A stretch of DNA of 60,000 bases, from positions 37,036,527-37,096,526 of the forward strand of contig OX485808.1 of the NCBI GenBank assembly GCA_950295325.1, read 5' to 3'. The translations under genes were made by a program, and so were the position numbers. The notes beneath the pieces were generated by a model. The model saw only the letters and a list, made by a program, of their open reading frames with translations. It searched no databases and had not been told where the DNA came from. This DNA is from Polytrichum commune. Its lineage: Eukaryota > Streptophyta > Polytrichopsida > Polytrichales > Polytrichaceae. This document shows, one piece after another, positions 1 through 10,989 of this stretch (position 1 is the stretch's first letter; the number at the start of each line of letters is the position of its first letter).

Positions 1-140
1 AATAGGATCACTCGACTTTGGAGTTTGTGTGGTCTTAATCGCTAATGTAAACCCACCCTTAAGGCCGTTTTACATTAGGGCTTAAGGCCAACAACTTGGA
101 GTCTAAAGCACTTTACTCTCTGACTCAAGATTCAATACAC
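1..140. repeat. Degenerate ends of Tourist-like MITEs
   Basis: The first 140 bases contain what look like two facing element ends around TTA at 59-61. To the right is AGGCCGTTTTACATTAGGGC, which resembles the terminus GAGCCGCTTTACACTAGAGC of the element at 24123. To the left is a sequence resembling the reverse complement of such a terminus. Only terminal homology is visible, and the left partner runs off the window. Low confidence because the similarity is short and diverged. Confidence 0.35.
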
Positions 141-863
141 GCTTGAAGAATGGTTTCTTAGACTAGGAAATGTATTTTCTTATGTCGGGACCAACAAGAT
201 TTGTTGGCAAAATGATGTCACATCAATGTTGTTTCATTTTTCCATACTTTGACCATTGTGGATACTACTTGAGTCAATTGTTTTGCCAAGGAAATATAAG
301 CGTTCTTTATGCATGTAAAACTCTGAACAAGATCTCTCATGGCAAAGCACTTCCATGTGGAGTTGAATGGGAGGGGAGAGTGGGCCATGGAGGAGGGGAG
401 GGGGGGGGGGCATGACATGAAAGAGTAGATTTGTAATGTTGTCTAACATGCAAGTTGTAATGTGGTCGTCATTCCATTCATCTATATTGGGTGTTGCACA
501 GATACAGTGAACTTTACACTATTTTGACAATTTAGAAAAATCAAAATATGAAAAATTCAAAAACAATATTGGATGACAAGATCATCCAACCATAGAAATG
601 TGTATAATAGAATACGACAATCATATGTCCACAACAACGAGTGAATGCAAATCAATGGTTTTTATATTTCCAAATTGGAGAGGATGTCAACCCCATGGTT
701 TGCACCCAGTGGTTGTGGATCACACGATATTTGTAGTACCATAGAGGGCTCTCTCTTCTGAAGAAGAAGAAGAAGAAGAAGAAGAATCCTCGAGTTTTGC
801 CACATATTACTCATACTTAGGTGAAACTCTCTTGAAACCCACTTGGAAACTACATTCCGGTAC
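141..863. other. Non-coding stretch with a G run and a GAA microsatellite
   Basis: No supported gene. It holds a G homopolymer of about ten bases near 401-410 and a (GAA)n microsatellite at 760-786. The open frames of 66 to 81 codons on both strands overlap one another, are interrupted and have no recognisable motif. Confidence 0.6.
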
Positions 864-865
864 TA

Positions 866-1237
866 CGCTAAATATGATATTTAGTGTCACCAATTCTAAT
901 TGTCTTGCTCAATACTAATTGTAAACTTGGCATAGTGTCACCAATGCTAATTGTTAACCCAACATTATTTGTCATTCCCTGTAAGAAAATTTTGGTGATT
1001 AAAGATTCACAGTGTTGCAATTACCATCACTTACCAAGTGATTTTTAATCCAAATTTCAATCATCCATGACAACATTTCATCACAAGTTGCTGACAAGAG
1101 AAGGTAGGGTTTTGGCCAATGGATGAACTCATCCATCATCCATGACAATATTCGCTCACTTCTTCATAAGTAGTGTCATCGAAAAAGTTACCATAGTGAC
1201 ATAAAACACCATATGACATTAAATATTATATTTAGTG
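866..1237. mobile_element. TA-flanked MITE, CACTAAATAT-type ends (copy 1)
   Basis: The element is about 372 bp. Its inverted ends are CGCTAAATATGATATTTAGT on the left and the complement of AATATTATATTTAGTG on the right, with TA on both flanks (864-865 and 1238-1239). An inverted copy of nearly identical length lies at 37839-38211 and matches along most of its length, including interior segments such as GACAAATAATGTTGGGTTAA. The TA duplication would fit a Tc1/mariner-like origin, but the superfamily is uncertain. No coding capacity. Confidence 0.75.
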
Positions 1238-1949
1238 TAGTTGAGAGAAATCTCACTAAAAAGTGAGGTAAAAAACAAAACATAACAAACGTAACCCTCG
1301 CAACTTGTCTTGGATAGCATGACATTTTGTTGATTGAAACTCAATCTCCATGCTTTAGATTGTGAGGGAAGACTTGACAAACACTTGCGCAATACGCAAA
1401 CCACGCTAATTAAGCTAAACAAACCGACCAAGTAAGTGAATGGGTCATGGACGTGTCTCTTTGGCATGGGAAAAGCATTAATGTACCGCTAAGAAACCAA
1501 GAGAAAAAGGAAGAAAAGCACTCCAAGTTAGTTGGTGGGTGTCTTGCATTCGACAACCCTACTTGGCAAAGTTGATTCCCAAAAAAAGAAAAGAAAAAAG
1601 AAAAAGAAGTAAATTATGTTTTTAAAACATTAAATTCTTCTACCATGTAGTAAGAAACAAGGTTTTAGAATCTACGGCATTTAGGATAAGGAGGCACCCT
1701 TACAGACTTCATCCGCACGACATTTCATCCTTACTTCTTGCTCCATTATTACAAGAGGAAGACGAGGGAGATTACAGGACCCGAGAAGCTAGAAAGATTC
1801 TTCCGATAGTTTGTTGCTTCAAGCCTAGTTGTTTGTATTGAACGGCGGGGTCACAGCTACCACATTGTCCTAAAAGTGAAACCTTTTGCCTTTTCTTTCA
1901 TGTTGGATTGGGTTTCCACAATTTTACTGCCACCTTCTTCTTTGTATAA
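1238..1949. other. Non-coding stretch
   Basis: No supported feature apart from an A-rich purine tract near 1575-1610. The 82-codon minus-strand frame at 1219-1467 overlaps the end of the preceding MITE and has no recognisable domain. Confidence 0.5.
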
Positions 1950-2487
1950 GAGCAAGCCCAATCGTTCCTAGATCTGCATCTACATCTAAGAATGAAAAGT
2001 GGCCTTTGTCCAGAATGCAGATGCAGACCCATGCAAAATTGTCACTCATCCTGCAGTGTTTTCTTCACTAACTTTTGAATTTCCTCTAAAATGATTGGTA
2101 GTTTTCCAAAGTTGTGAACTTGAACTGGTTATTTTTCAAACTCATCCAGATCATGCGTAACTAGTATTGTTTTTGGTTTACCCCAAACCTCAACCGGTTC
2201 TTTCTCAAACTCATCCAGTTCTTGCATATTTACCTATCATTCACTAGCTTAGTAACTATCGACTTGTCTCTTCTGAAGAATTGCAATAATGTTAATTGTC
2301 TTATATAATAAAAGGCTCCCTGCATATCTCGACCATATTGTATGCATGGAGTGCAACGGTTCTTGTATTAAATTTCATCCATTCTATATCATATCAAGGT
2401 GAGTGGGCCACTTTCATGCATCCACATATGCATTGCGGATGTAGAAGTGCATTTGTAGATGCAGATGCAAGGTGAGTGGCCTTACCC
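1950..2487. mobile_element. Tourist-like MITE with TAA target duplication
   Basis: The left end GAGCAAGCCCAATCG and the inverted right end (read on the minus strand as GGGTAAGGCCACTCA) match at about 10 of 15 positions, and both flanks are TAA (1947-1949 and 2488-2490). Subterminal sequence rich in GATGCAGATG and CATCTACATC is also inverted between the two halves. GRGC-type ends with a 3-bp TWA duplication are typical of Tourist/PIF-Harbinger MITEs. Its middle holds a diverged copy of the CCGGTT repeat, suggesting a nested insertion. Confidence 0.65.
2095..2330 (-). repeat. Dispersed CCGGTT repeat, degenerate copy
   Basis: The sequence carries the family anchors in reverse: a glutamate-codon-like AACTGGTT, TTTCAAACTCATCCAG twice, and CTCAACCGGTT. 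These match the tandem units at 22.3-23.77 kb read on the other strand. It lies inside the MITE at 1950-2487. Confidence 0.5.
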
Positions 2488-2490
2488 TAA

Positions 2491-3334
2491 CCCTTATTAG
2501 GGTCTAGTAGAACCATAACATTACTAAGCAACTTACATGATGGCATTTTTCCCCAAAAAAGGTTGTGATTAAAATACTATCATAATTTAGAATTGCTTGT
2601 CGAAAAGTTCACAATCCACAACATGAGCGTTCCTCCATAAATGGGGAATCTCCATACCAAAGGCGAATTATGCTCATGTGATACATGGTCCCACAAATGC
2701 AGCTAGTAGTTGTAATGTTATGACTACAATAATTTTATGCGAATGTGAAGATTTCAATGTATTAGAGTTATGCAAAAAATCTTGGATCAGAAGTCATATC
2801 AAGTTGGCTAAAACGTGAGTTTGAGAGCGTAACCATAACTTCCCTCAAGTGTCCTCATAAGTCTTAAAATGAATGTTTTCAAAAGGTGACTATTAAGACC
2901 CATATATACCAGAATGCAAGCTTCCTTATAAGTAGCGGAACAAGTGGATAACGTGCACCTTATAGAATGTGACAAAACTTTGATGGTACGAAGTCACATT
3001 CTCCGGATGAAGTTATAGCACTACTTTAGTGTAATTCTAAATGCCGATCTACACAAAAGTGAAATGGATAAACAAATGTAGCATGAACCAACCAATGAGC
3101 ATATTGAAAGCCTCATAAAATACTATAGATAGTTAGACATTGAGGTTTTATAAGCAAACTAGGCTTGTGTGTGGGTCCCGGCCTTCGTTGGATGGCAGGT
3201 ATGGCCATGATGGGGCCACATGACCATACCCGCACATGCCATGTACTTTCAACATAAATGCACCGTCTTCAATGCACAAAAAGAATTGCAACTAAACCAA
3301 CCATCAAATATATGCCCGTGTATGTACCTCTACT

Positions 3335-3381
<47 letters not shown>

Positions 3382-4703
3382 TTACTCTTCAAGGACGTAG
3401 GGGCTCGGCAATGTACGACATGCATATATACACATTTTTTACAAGCCTCCTAAAATCACGTTTTCTTATTTTGGGGAGTTTAAAACTTCACTAGTATATC
3501 ATTTTATGTCGAGGAGAAGATAGAAGTATATTTATATGTGACATTGTTGATTAAAATATCCAATATGTTTTTGCATCCAAGATCGTTCATGTTGCACATT
3601 TCAATCCCGAATCTTGGACAACATTGAGGTATCTAACCAATTTTTTAAAAATGCAGTCACATAGTAAGTTGGTTTTCGATATGGTCGTTCTGACATAATT
3701 AGCTTCGAATATAACTATGTTGCTTAATTTGCATGTGGTTTGTGCATGGAGAGGCCCACTGTAGGGCATCTTAGACACTCGTGGGTTAAGGGGTTGTTGG
3801 CTATATACAAAATCCATGCACAAGTCTAGAACGAATTACCCAAGAGAAAAGACTATTAAACATATCCATTATATACAAATTCATTATGCATAGAGGAGTG
3901 ATGTTTTGTAGCACCAACCGAGGGGGAGAGTGTTCACATTGACTGCTATGGAAAGTATGGGATTTTTCTACTTTAAGCTATTTGAACACGTGCATTGGGT
4001 TAATGACCCTAAATTAATATGTTGTGGTTAAATTAGGACGAATTAGCTACAAATCCATGAGGATATGTTTTTACGACATGATCCATGGTAGGTGTTGGGA
4101 AAAAAATGCCGTACAAACTCATGCACAAGCCCAAGTGCCTTTACACACATGTAATTAGTAGTGAGGAGGTTCTTACATGTAAAATAAGGTTACTCTAAAA
4201 ATACTTGATTAAGTCTGGGCCACAACATTCATCATCAACCCACACTAAATTGTTTTCACTTGGTGATGATCATAGTAAGTTTCATATGACAAATCACAAA
4301 GACCACCATAATCAACATGGCACGCCAATCACAATGCCACACCGAATTATAACTTTAGTGCAGTGCAATTCAACACATAGCACATTGATACGGTCCGTGT
4401 TCTATGTGAGAAAATGTTTCCATGCAACTATGTGCACCCCGGAAAGCTTCGTCAATGTCAAGCGTGTTCTTATGATTACTATGCAGATGGTGTAACCCTT
4501 TTAAATCACAAAGAAACATCACTTTTTATAAATCATGTCAAAATTTTATAAAGTGAAGTGCTCGTAGGCAATCGTGAAATGAAATGAAATTTTGAGTTCA
4601 AATTTTGCCAAAAAGGTGATGGGACTAGAAATACATCAAGATAGTGTTAGAATGGCTATTTGTGTAGGATAACGAAGTACATTGACCCCAATTAGATAAA
4701 GAC
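2491..4703. other. Non-coding stretch with a TA microsatellite
   Basis: No supported gene in 2.2 kb. A (TA)n microsatellite occupies 3339-3378. Short frames (78 codons at 3258-3494, 96 codons at 4205-4495) have no recognisable motif, and the first is partly encoded by the microsatellite. Confidence 0.55.
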
Positions 4704-4706
4704 TAA

Positions 4707-5116
4707 GGGCTAGTGCACATGGGGTCGCAAATCCTAAGTTTCAAGTCACTTGAGGTCAATCCGTGCAATCTCAATTGTTGAGAGCATGGAAGTTGGGACT
4801 CATCACTTCATACGGGGTCTCAAGTCTTAAGTCCCAAGTATGACATGGGTGTCTACATGGCAACACTTTTTGGAGGTGAGGCTTGGGACTCGTGTGTGGG
4901 AGGTGGATCGAGCAAAAAGCAAAACCTAATTCTCAACACAAGTCCCACAAATGTTTTTTTCATAAAATAATCAAGATCCGACTTTAATGATAATTAACCA
5001 TATTTCAATGTTTTCTTGAGGCTCGAAAATTGGGACTTTGCCTCCATGTTGGGACTTGCTAACATGTTTGGGACTTGGGACTCGGGATCCCATGTGGATC
5101 CCATGTGAACCGGCCC
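4707..5116. mobile_element. MITE with Harbinger-like GGGCYGGT ends
   Basis: The 410-bp element has a left end GGGCTAGTGCACATGGGGTC and a right end whose complement is GGGCCGGTTCACATGGGATC, matching at 16 of 20 positions. Flanks are TAA on the left (4704-4706) and TAC on the right, so one base of the 3-bp duplication has probably changed. The first bases resemble the termini of the coding Harbinger relic at 27039-30408 (GGGCTGGTTTACACC). The interior repeats the words GGGACTTG and CAAGTCCCA in both orientations. No coding capacity. Confidence 0.75.
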
Positions 5117-5174
5117 TACTATCAACTTGATGGCCGAGTTGGAAGAAAGACTTGAGCCTACCTAGAACATACTA

Positions 5175-5392
5175 CAATGATTATCCCATTCAATGTGTGT
5201 TACTATTTGGAGTTACGTAGTGCTATAACTACTTACTGAGAATGTAATATTTCACTAGGCAAAGTCGTTTATGTTCTATAGTGTCTTAACAACCTATTGA
5301 ACTTTTGTTAGTAAAAAATTGAACTCTTGAGTAAGCCCTTATTGCATTGCGTGATTCCCCATAGCAACACACATTGAATGGGAAAATCATTG
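5175..5392. mobile_element. TA-flanked MITE related to copy at 49052
   Basis: The 218-bp element has almost perfect inverted ends CAATGATTATCCCATTCAAT and its complement (one mismatch over about 27 bp), and TA on both sides. Its interior (TTACTATTTG, TGTTCTATA-TGTC, CTTTTGTTAG) aligns with the 215-bp element at 49052-49266 although the termini of the two have diverged. Confidence 0.75.
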
Positions 5393-5529
5393 TAATCACC
5401 ACTACGCTTATGGATTTGATCATTATGTTTGAAGATCGATTTCCATGAAATAGAGAGAGACATAATGCTAGCCCAAAGGCTGGCATGAACGAGGGACGTT
5501 TCACCTTGATCATCAGACAAATGGGTCTT

Positions 5530-5870
5530 AAGTGGCTCGTTTTCTTAATCAAACCCTAATTTTTGGTTGGTATGTGGTTCGGTGAGGATCAAAGTGCAAA
5601 CATCACAACGACACATGTTTAAAAAGATTGGACTACGTCATCATATATCAATAAACTACTCGACACTCAACAGTGAACATAGTGCACCTAGTTACGAAAT
5701 CAACAAAATGCACTCCCGATAACCAAAACTAAATCAAGGGACGTTCAAATTTCAATCTAGTTTTTGCAGATGTTCCACTGTAGATTTGCTAACGCAACAT
5801 GAGTTTTGTTGTGTAAGTCTAACATGTAGAAGTTGGAGAGCATGAGAATCGAACCGAATAACTTGGTTGC
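5530..5870 (-). repeat. Dispersed R3 repeat (TATGTGGGTGTTATTTGG family)
   Basis: The sequence aligns through most of its length with the copy at 53979-54348: anchors GATTGGACTACGTC, CTCAACAGTGAACA, ATAACCAAAACTAAATCAAG and CGAACCGAATAAC. The family has inverted ends (see 21121-21495). Both termini here are diverged. Confidence 0.65.
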
Positions 5871-7725
5871 AAGCTCGTTTGTTCCATGAAAAATGTGAAG
5901 TATGAAGCACGGTTCAAAAGTGTCCGTTATAGGCACTTCTACGCATGTTCATTTTACAACATGGTCTCCATTTACGGACCCGTATTAAAGAGGTGGAATC
6001 TAGAGGATCCCAGAGTAGTGTAGGGCCACCTGGTAAATGCCAAGAGGAGGGGACAAGGGCATCCTATAACTGGAAATTGTGGTCGTTACCAACGAACTTA
6101 ATCGCAGGATCTAAGCGCCACCGTTGGATCAGATGTGGGCCCTATTTCCGGCCGAGTAGGGCGCGGTCATCGGAGACCCGAAAGTTTGCCTGGCGACCCG
6201 CGCAATAATTCGGGCTCCATTTATTGCTCCTGGCTTTATTACTCTGGCCTTGCCCTTCATTAATAGCCTCGGGGATTTATTTAATACCATTTCATTTATG
6301 TCTTTATTTTATTTTTGGTAGTGCAAATCCACTAAAACCAGAAAAAATAATTGTAGGAGTGGAAATATATAGGACCCTCAAATCTGGCTCTTCACTCGGG
6401 CCAAACTGCATTGATAAAATTTCCTGTAAAGATGTCCCCGTTCAGAACAAAAGAGGAGGTCCATATATGGGAAATGAAGAGTGAAAATCGGTCCTGCATG
6501 AAATTTATATGTTACCTTTCGGAAATTTTAGGGTTTAGTTACTCAGAGAATGATGTGTGTTCACTCCCGGGCAGTGTTCAAGTTTGAAGTGGGCACATGC
6601 ATTTCAATGTGAAGGGCTTCAACACAATCGCACTTCACTCAAGCTTTCCAACTTTTTTGCAACACTTCACAGAAAAAAAAACTACTTGATATTGGTCGTT
6701 TTGTATTGAATATGAAGATAATATGATGTCTCACTATATTGAAGAAGAAGTACATGAAACAAAATGATGCGCTAAAATTATTTAGATTCCGTACATAATG
6801 TACTTAATCATCATCCAACTCCAAAGGCAAAGCCCTCTGGTTTTTGGTCGATTTCCAAGTGTTGAAAGTTCTAGCCCAATCCATATTATCCATCGGAAGA
6901 CTACATAATGACACTCGCATCAATGCATCCAATGTTTCAAGTTTCAATCGACTTATGCGATCACATTTCGCCCAATTCTATTTGGAGAATCCACGTTCAC
7001 ATATAGTTGTGTTAGCGAAGCCGAAGTTGCAGTGAGTGCCAAGTCGAAGTTCCAGAGTTGAAATTGCAAGAGTTATTGGAATTTGGAAGTGTGGTGCTAG
7101 AGTGCCAAGATTGGAGTCCAACTATGTTTTCTATTTGCAATTTGCAACCACTGTATTTTGTGACATGCAGTTTTTGGAGAGGCCTTCACTATGACTGGTG
7201 GAAACTTTGCACAACACATTTTTGTGAATTGCTCCCCATAGAAAAAAACTTTTTAATGGCCAAAATGGCATCTGACAGTTGTTGAAGACTTCAATATTGA
7301 AAATATTCAATATTGCTCCCGAAGAATGGGTTGGGGTGAGGCCCACCACATGTCCCGGTTTTCTACCACTTTGTCAGGTGTGTTGTCCAGGTCGCTGACA
7401 AGTAGGTAATTAGGAAGATTTGGGTAGTGGGTATAGGTCATCATTAATGTAGACCCTAATGTGGGGGCTAGTCTCCTTTTGGCCTTCATTCTATCATATG
7501 TGGCAGTGACATGTCTCATATTCAAGATACAATGGGTGGGCAACACTAGGTCACAACCCCAATCTTAGTATGAAAGAGGAGAGATGCCATAATGTGAAGG
7601 GTTTAATTAAGTTCATGCATGGGTTGGAAATTAAGGTGACTTTAATAATATTATATTATCAATATTCAAATATAGAATGATGGAATACTAACAAAATTTT
7701 GATGTTGTATTTCTCACCCCTTAAT
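5871..7725. other. Unassigned stretch with a GC-richer island
   Basis: Between about 5980 and 6260 the base composition is clearly more GC-rich than the surroundings, with CCGGCCGAG and GCGCGG words that are scarce elsewhere in the window. Frames of 86-87 codons cross it (5945-6208, 6224-6484) but show no recognisable domain. A short perfect stem CAATATTGAA/TTCAATATTG lies at 7292-7315. I see no other supported feature. Confidence 0.45.
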
Positions 7726-7730
7726 AATTC

Positions 7731-8790
7731 ATGTTTTCTTATAATACATTTATTTCAAATTCTTGCTTTTGGACATACAATATTATGGGCTCACGGGCAA
7801 TCGAATCTAATCAACTTATGATTATGCTTCTCCTACATTTTGAAAAAGCTTATGATTGTGAGTTATGGAGTTTTCTGAGAGGCGCAATGAGTGAACTAGG
7901 TTTTCCACAAGAATGGATCTCTTGGACTAGTGCTTTAATTTTTATATTGATGCTTGGTGTAAGTTGGCATCAATGAAAGCTAGAAATTCATCACTATGAT
8001 TGGCAACATGAAAACTCATGAAAAAAGAAACAACTTTGTTATACTATCCTCCATTAGTGGTGTCACATAATTTGTGGACCCCCCCCCCCAACACAAACCA
8101 AAGTATGAATATGTTGAAGCACGTGAAATGGCCATATCACCATTTTCCGACTCAAAACCCCCACCATTGACACTCACTTTAAGCAAAATAGAAATGACCG
8201 TTGATTCCTTACAACTACCAAAAAAGTTTCCCTCGTTTCTCACCTCACTCTTGAAATGATCATGGCCATTACAATTGGGAATATCAAAATCAACGAGTTG
8301 AACATTTCATGGAAATGATTCGCAATGGAACCACTTCTACTCATTGGTACATGAGCCCCATCAAAAAGCTTGCATGGGACCTTGATGAATGGTATTGGGA
8401 AAATTTGGTCCAGTCAAAGGAGTTTTTTTTTTTTGTTTTTTGTTTTTTTCCCAACAACAAACTTGGTGATGTGAATGGGCTTGACACCAAGGAATGCAAG
8501 CTCTTGGTTAGAAGGAAGGCAAGTAGGCCATTAATATTTTTAAAATAAAATAAAAGATTCAAGAAAATAAGTAAGAGGCATGATAACTAAGTCTAAGAAA
8601 ATTTAAGTTTTCATGTGGCAACATAACAACGGTGGCATCTCAATGGAGCCTCCATATGCATGGGACATGGAGGTAAATGCAACAACTGTAGGTTTAGCAT
8701 TGTGGAGTCCCTTAAACATTTCTTTATGAACTACAAAGCTCCTAAGATAATTTGGAAGCTTTTTGGTAGCATTAGATTTAGCTTTGGCAA
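7731..8790 (+). pseudogene. Decayed L1-type LINE: reverse transcriptase and zinc-knuckle pieces
   Basis: Three protein-like pieces lie in the order expected for an L1-type non-LTR element. At 7788-7960 the frame reads GSRAIESNQ, then HFEKAYD, LWSFLRGAM, LGFPQEWISW; the FEKAYD block is the conserved segment of the reverse transcriptase palm that normally holds the first catalytic aspartate, which is changed to H here. At 8309-8420 comes WYMSPIKKLAWDLDEWYWEN, resembling the connection region of plant LINEs. At 8633-8773 comes RWHLNG, then CNNC, ESLKHFF and IIWKLFG, which fits the zf-RVT pattern (WLN, CxxC, E-H, W). Distances are much shorter than in an intact element, and homopolymers and stops separate the pieces, so this is an internally deleted, dead copy. 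Identification is from remembered family patterns; the presence of three pieces in the right order makes chance unlikely. Confidence 0.8.
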
Positions 8791-9556
8791 ACTCTTGGGC
8801 ATTTTTATTTTATTTTTGAAAAAGATGTCTTGGGCATCACCCCCGAGGTTAGACGTGGTGCCCACTACGTTATCATCAACAAAATAAGTAGAATATGCTT
8901 GGAATGTGCTTAGAAGTGCCCATATTTGACAAATCTAAGTGTGCTAAATGTAGGAAGACCATTGTGGATAAAGTTATGATTTTTTCACAAATTTGCCACA
9001 TGGCGGGGTGAGACACCATCCATGTCGGTATAGAACAAGGAGTCAAATCATTAAATATGTCAAATTTAGGTCTGTAAAAAATATAGTAGCATTTAAGGTT
9101 GGGTTGTGAGTATTTGGTGCAATGGTGAGGTGCTTATTGTGGGCAACTTCTCTCACCATAAGTGGAAATGGACTCCCCCATTTGCTACGAACATTGTCGG
9201 TACTTCCACGCAAGAACCCAATTAAAAGGTGGCCAACGTTTTAAAAAACAAAAAAACTAGGTCCAATCATTGGCTTTTGGCCCATCCATTGGTTAGCATT
9301 TGAGGCACTTTGAGTGATATTGAAGGAGTTCCATCTGGTGATGTGGAAAGGCTCATAATATGGCACATGCGACAAGGTGTCATGCAAGGTATATTTATGT
9401 GGCTACACAACATGTTTTGTGGCGTGTGTATGTAGCTATGTTTTGGCGAGGTGGAGCTAGCATGTGGCCCCGTTTCCAAAATTGTTGATGTAAATGTGGG
9501 TAACACAATGCAAAGTACTTAAACAATTGGCTACGTGTGAGAATTAATATATTATA
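8791..9556. other. Non-coding stretch
   Basis: No supported gene. It may include decayed 3' sequence of the LINE relic but I cannot recognise a 3' end, polyA or target duplication. The 79-codon minus frame at 9267-9506 has no recognisable domain. Confidence 0.45.
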
Positions 9557-9562
9557 AAAAAA

Positions 9563-9663
9563 ATGTTCCATGGGGGAATTGAACCCCGGTCTTTTGACTT
9601 TGCCCTTTGTAGCATGAACCGGCTTGTAAAAATCTCACATTAGCACAACCCCATCCACTACAC
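9563..9663 (-). repeat. tRNA-like sequence, probable SINE head or tRNA relic
   Basis: Read on the minus strand, a B-box-like GGGGTTCAATTCCCC sits in a 4-bp stem with a 7-base loop, as in a tRNA T arm. About 65 bases upstream is TAGTGGATGGGG, a plausible A box. Downstream is a run of eight T (plus-strand A run at about 9557-9563), a good RNA polymerase III stop. The box spacing is long for a tRNA and I cannot fold a full cloverleaf, so a SINE or decayed tRNA is more likely than a working tRNA gene. Confidence 0.5.
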
Positions 9664-10030
9664 AAAGAAAATTAATAATTTAAGCACTTGACATGCATTG
9701 ATGTGTTCCTCCAACAAACCCATCCAAATACATCCAATGCTCCTTACACAAACGGTTATAAACGACCTACGCCCTCAAGCATGCCACATATGGTTCAAAG
9801 TTTGACACCATACTCGTGAGGTATAAATTCATGCCTTGTCTCTTCATGTTCCAAAAATGGAGTGCATGTTCAGTACATTAGGTGCTTCTCATATAATTAT
9901 AAATGCACTAGTCCCTTCATTTTCAAGGCCACCACTTAGCTATTGCTAGTTGCCCCTCACTTGTGCATACATCCACTACCATTGCATTTAGAACTCATCT
10001 ACTTTATTTGCAACAACAAACATTAGAACT
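9664..10030. other. Non-coding stretch
   Basis: No supported feature. It may contain decayed sequence downstream of the hAT transposase C-terminus that follows on the minus strand, but no terminal repeat could be placed. Confidence 0.4.
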
Positions 10031-10033
10031 CAT

Positions 10034-10370
10034 CTATTCCCCTCCCCCATAGCAAACCTTTTGAGCTTTCCAATATGATGTCGCTACTTGGTAAGGGATT
10101 GTGTTCAAGGTGTAGAAATCTTGCATAAACATGCCCACTACCATGTCTAGATGGGTTGTGAGCCAATTCCTCAACTTGCTCTTCAAAAACAATAAGAAGT
10201 TGAATGCTCTCTCATCTTTCACACTTGTATATGAGCAATCTCAACAACTTTGAGGAACTCGGAGAGCTTTGTTGAGATGTGTGCATTGCTAGAAAACTTA
10301 CGCCAAAATCGAGACATTGCACTCTCAGTCATAGGAAAGGCATGGCAACTTGGGTGCTTGATATCGTTAT
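10034..10370 (-). pseudogene. hAT transposase relic, C-terminal dimerisation region
   Basis: Read on the minus strand from about 10370, the translation shows CHAFPMTESAMSRFWRKFSS, then KLSEFLKVVEIAHIQV, a stop, then DERAFNFLLFLKSKLRN and LTTHLDMVVGMF, ending near WKAQKVCYG. This is the conserved C-terminal dimerisation block of hAT transposases, whose usual pattern is a SEF-K-A-I-V stretch followed by S-ERxFSxLxFxKSKLRNRLTTHL. The stop between the two halves and the lack of a recognisable upstream catalytic region show it is dead. Terminal inverted repeats and an 8-bp duplication were not found. Confidence 0.75.
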
Positions 10371-10490
10371 GATTTTGAAGAAGGAGCTTTGGAGCTCAAG
10401 GTCGCAAATACCAAGGGGTGGAGGCACCCACTCCTCAACATCCTTGGTCTTATTGCCCACAAGTATCAACAACTTCTTTAATGTTCCATA

Positions 10491-10960
10491 AAACATTTTA
10501 ATGTTGCAATATGCACATGATATGTAGCCTTGGATACCGTATATTGGTTAGCTAATATTAGGGTAGCATATGCCCAAAGCTCTACAAAAGGGAAGGAAAT
10601 AAAAATAGCAATTGCCCTCAACATTCCAACAACCAATATAAAACAAAAGCACCAAAATCCCAAAGAATACGTAAATAAAGAAACAAACATTCAAATTTAA
10701 GTGGAAAGAGGATTTGCTTGATTCCAAAATATGTTCGCTCAAGCCGGATCGGCATGGCACCACCCAAGGAGATCTACACCTAAATGGGCAACATGTACCA
10801 CCATCCAGGGCAAGGACAAACAAGAGAGGATGGGAACTAAAGGGCTTAGCCATGGCGAGGCAACCGCAACTGGCTGGAAAATTGCAATGAAAGGAGTTGG
10901 TAGGTTAGGTTGCATCCACAAAGGGGTTGACAACTGAAAGCCGTAGCGAAGGAGTTGGAG
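10491..10960. other. Non-coding stretch
   Basis: Frames of 64 to 101 codons overlap on both strands. Part of this could be upstream hAT sequence but no motif supports that. No other feature seen. Confidence 0.4.
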
Positions 10961-10989
10961 GTGACGAAGTGGCCAAGAGGTATGTCAAG

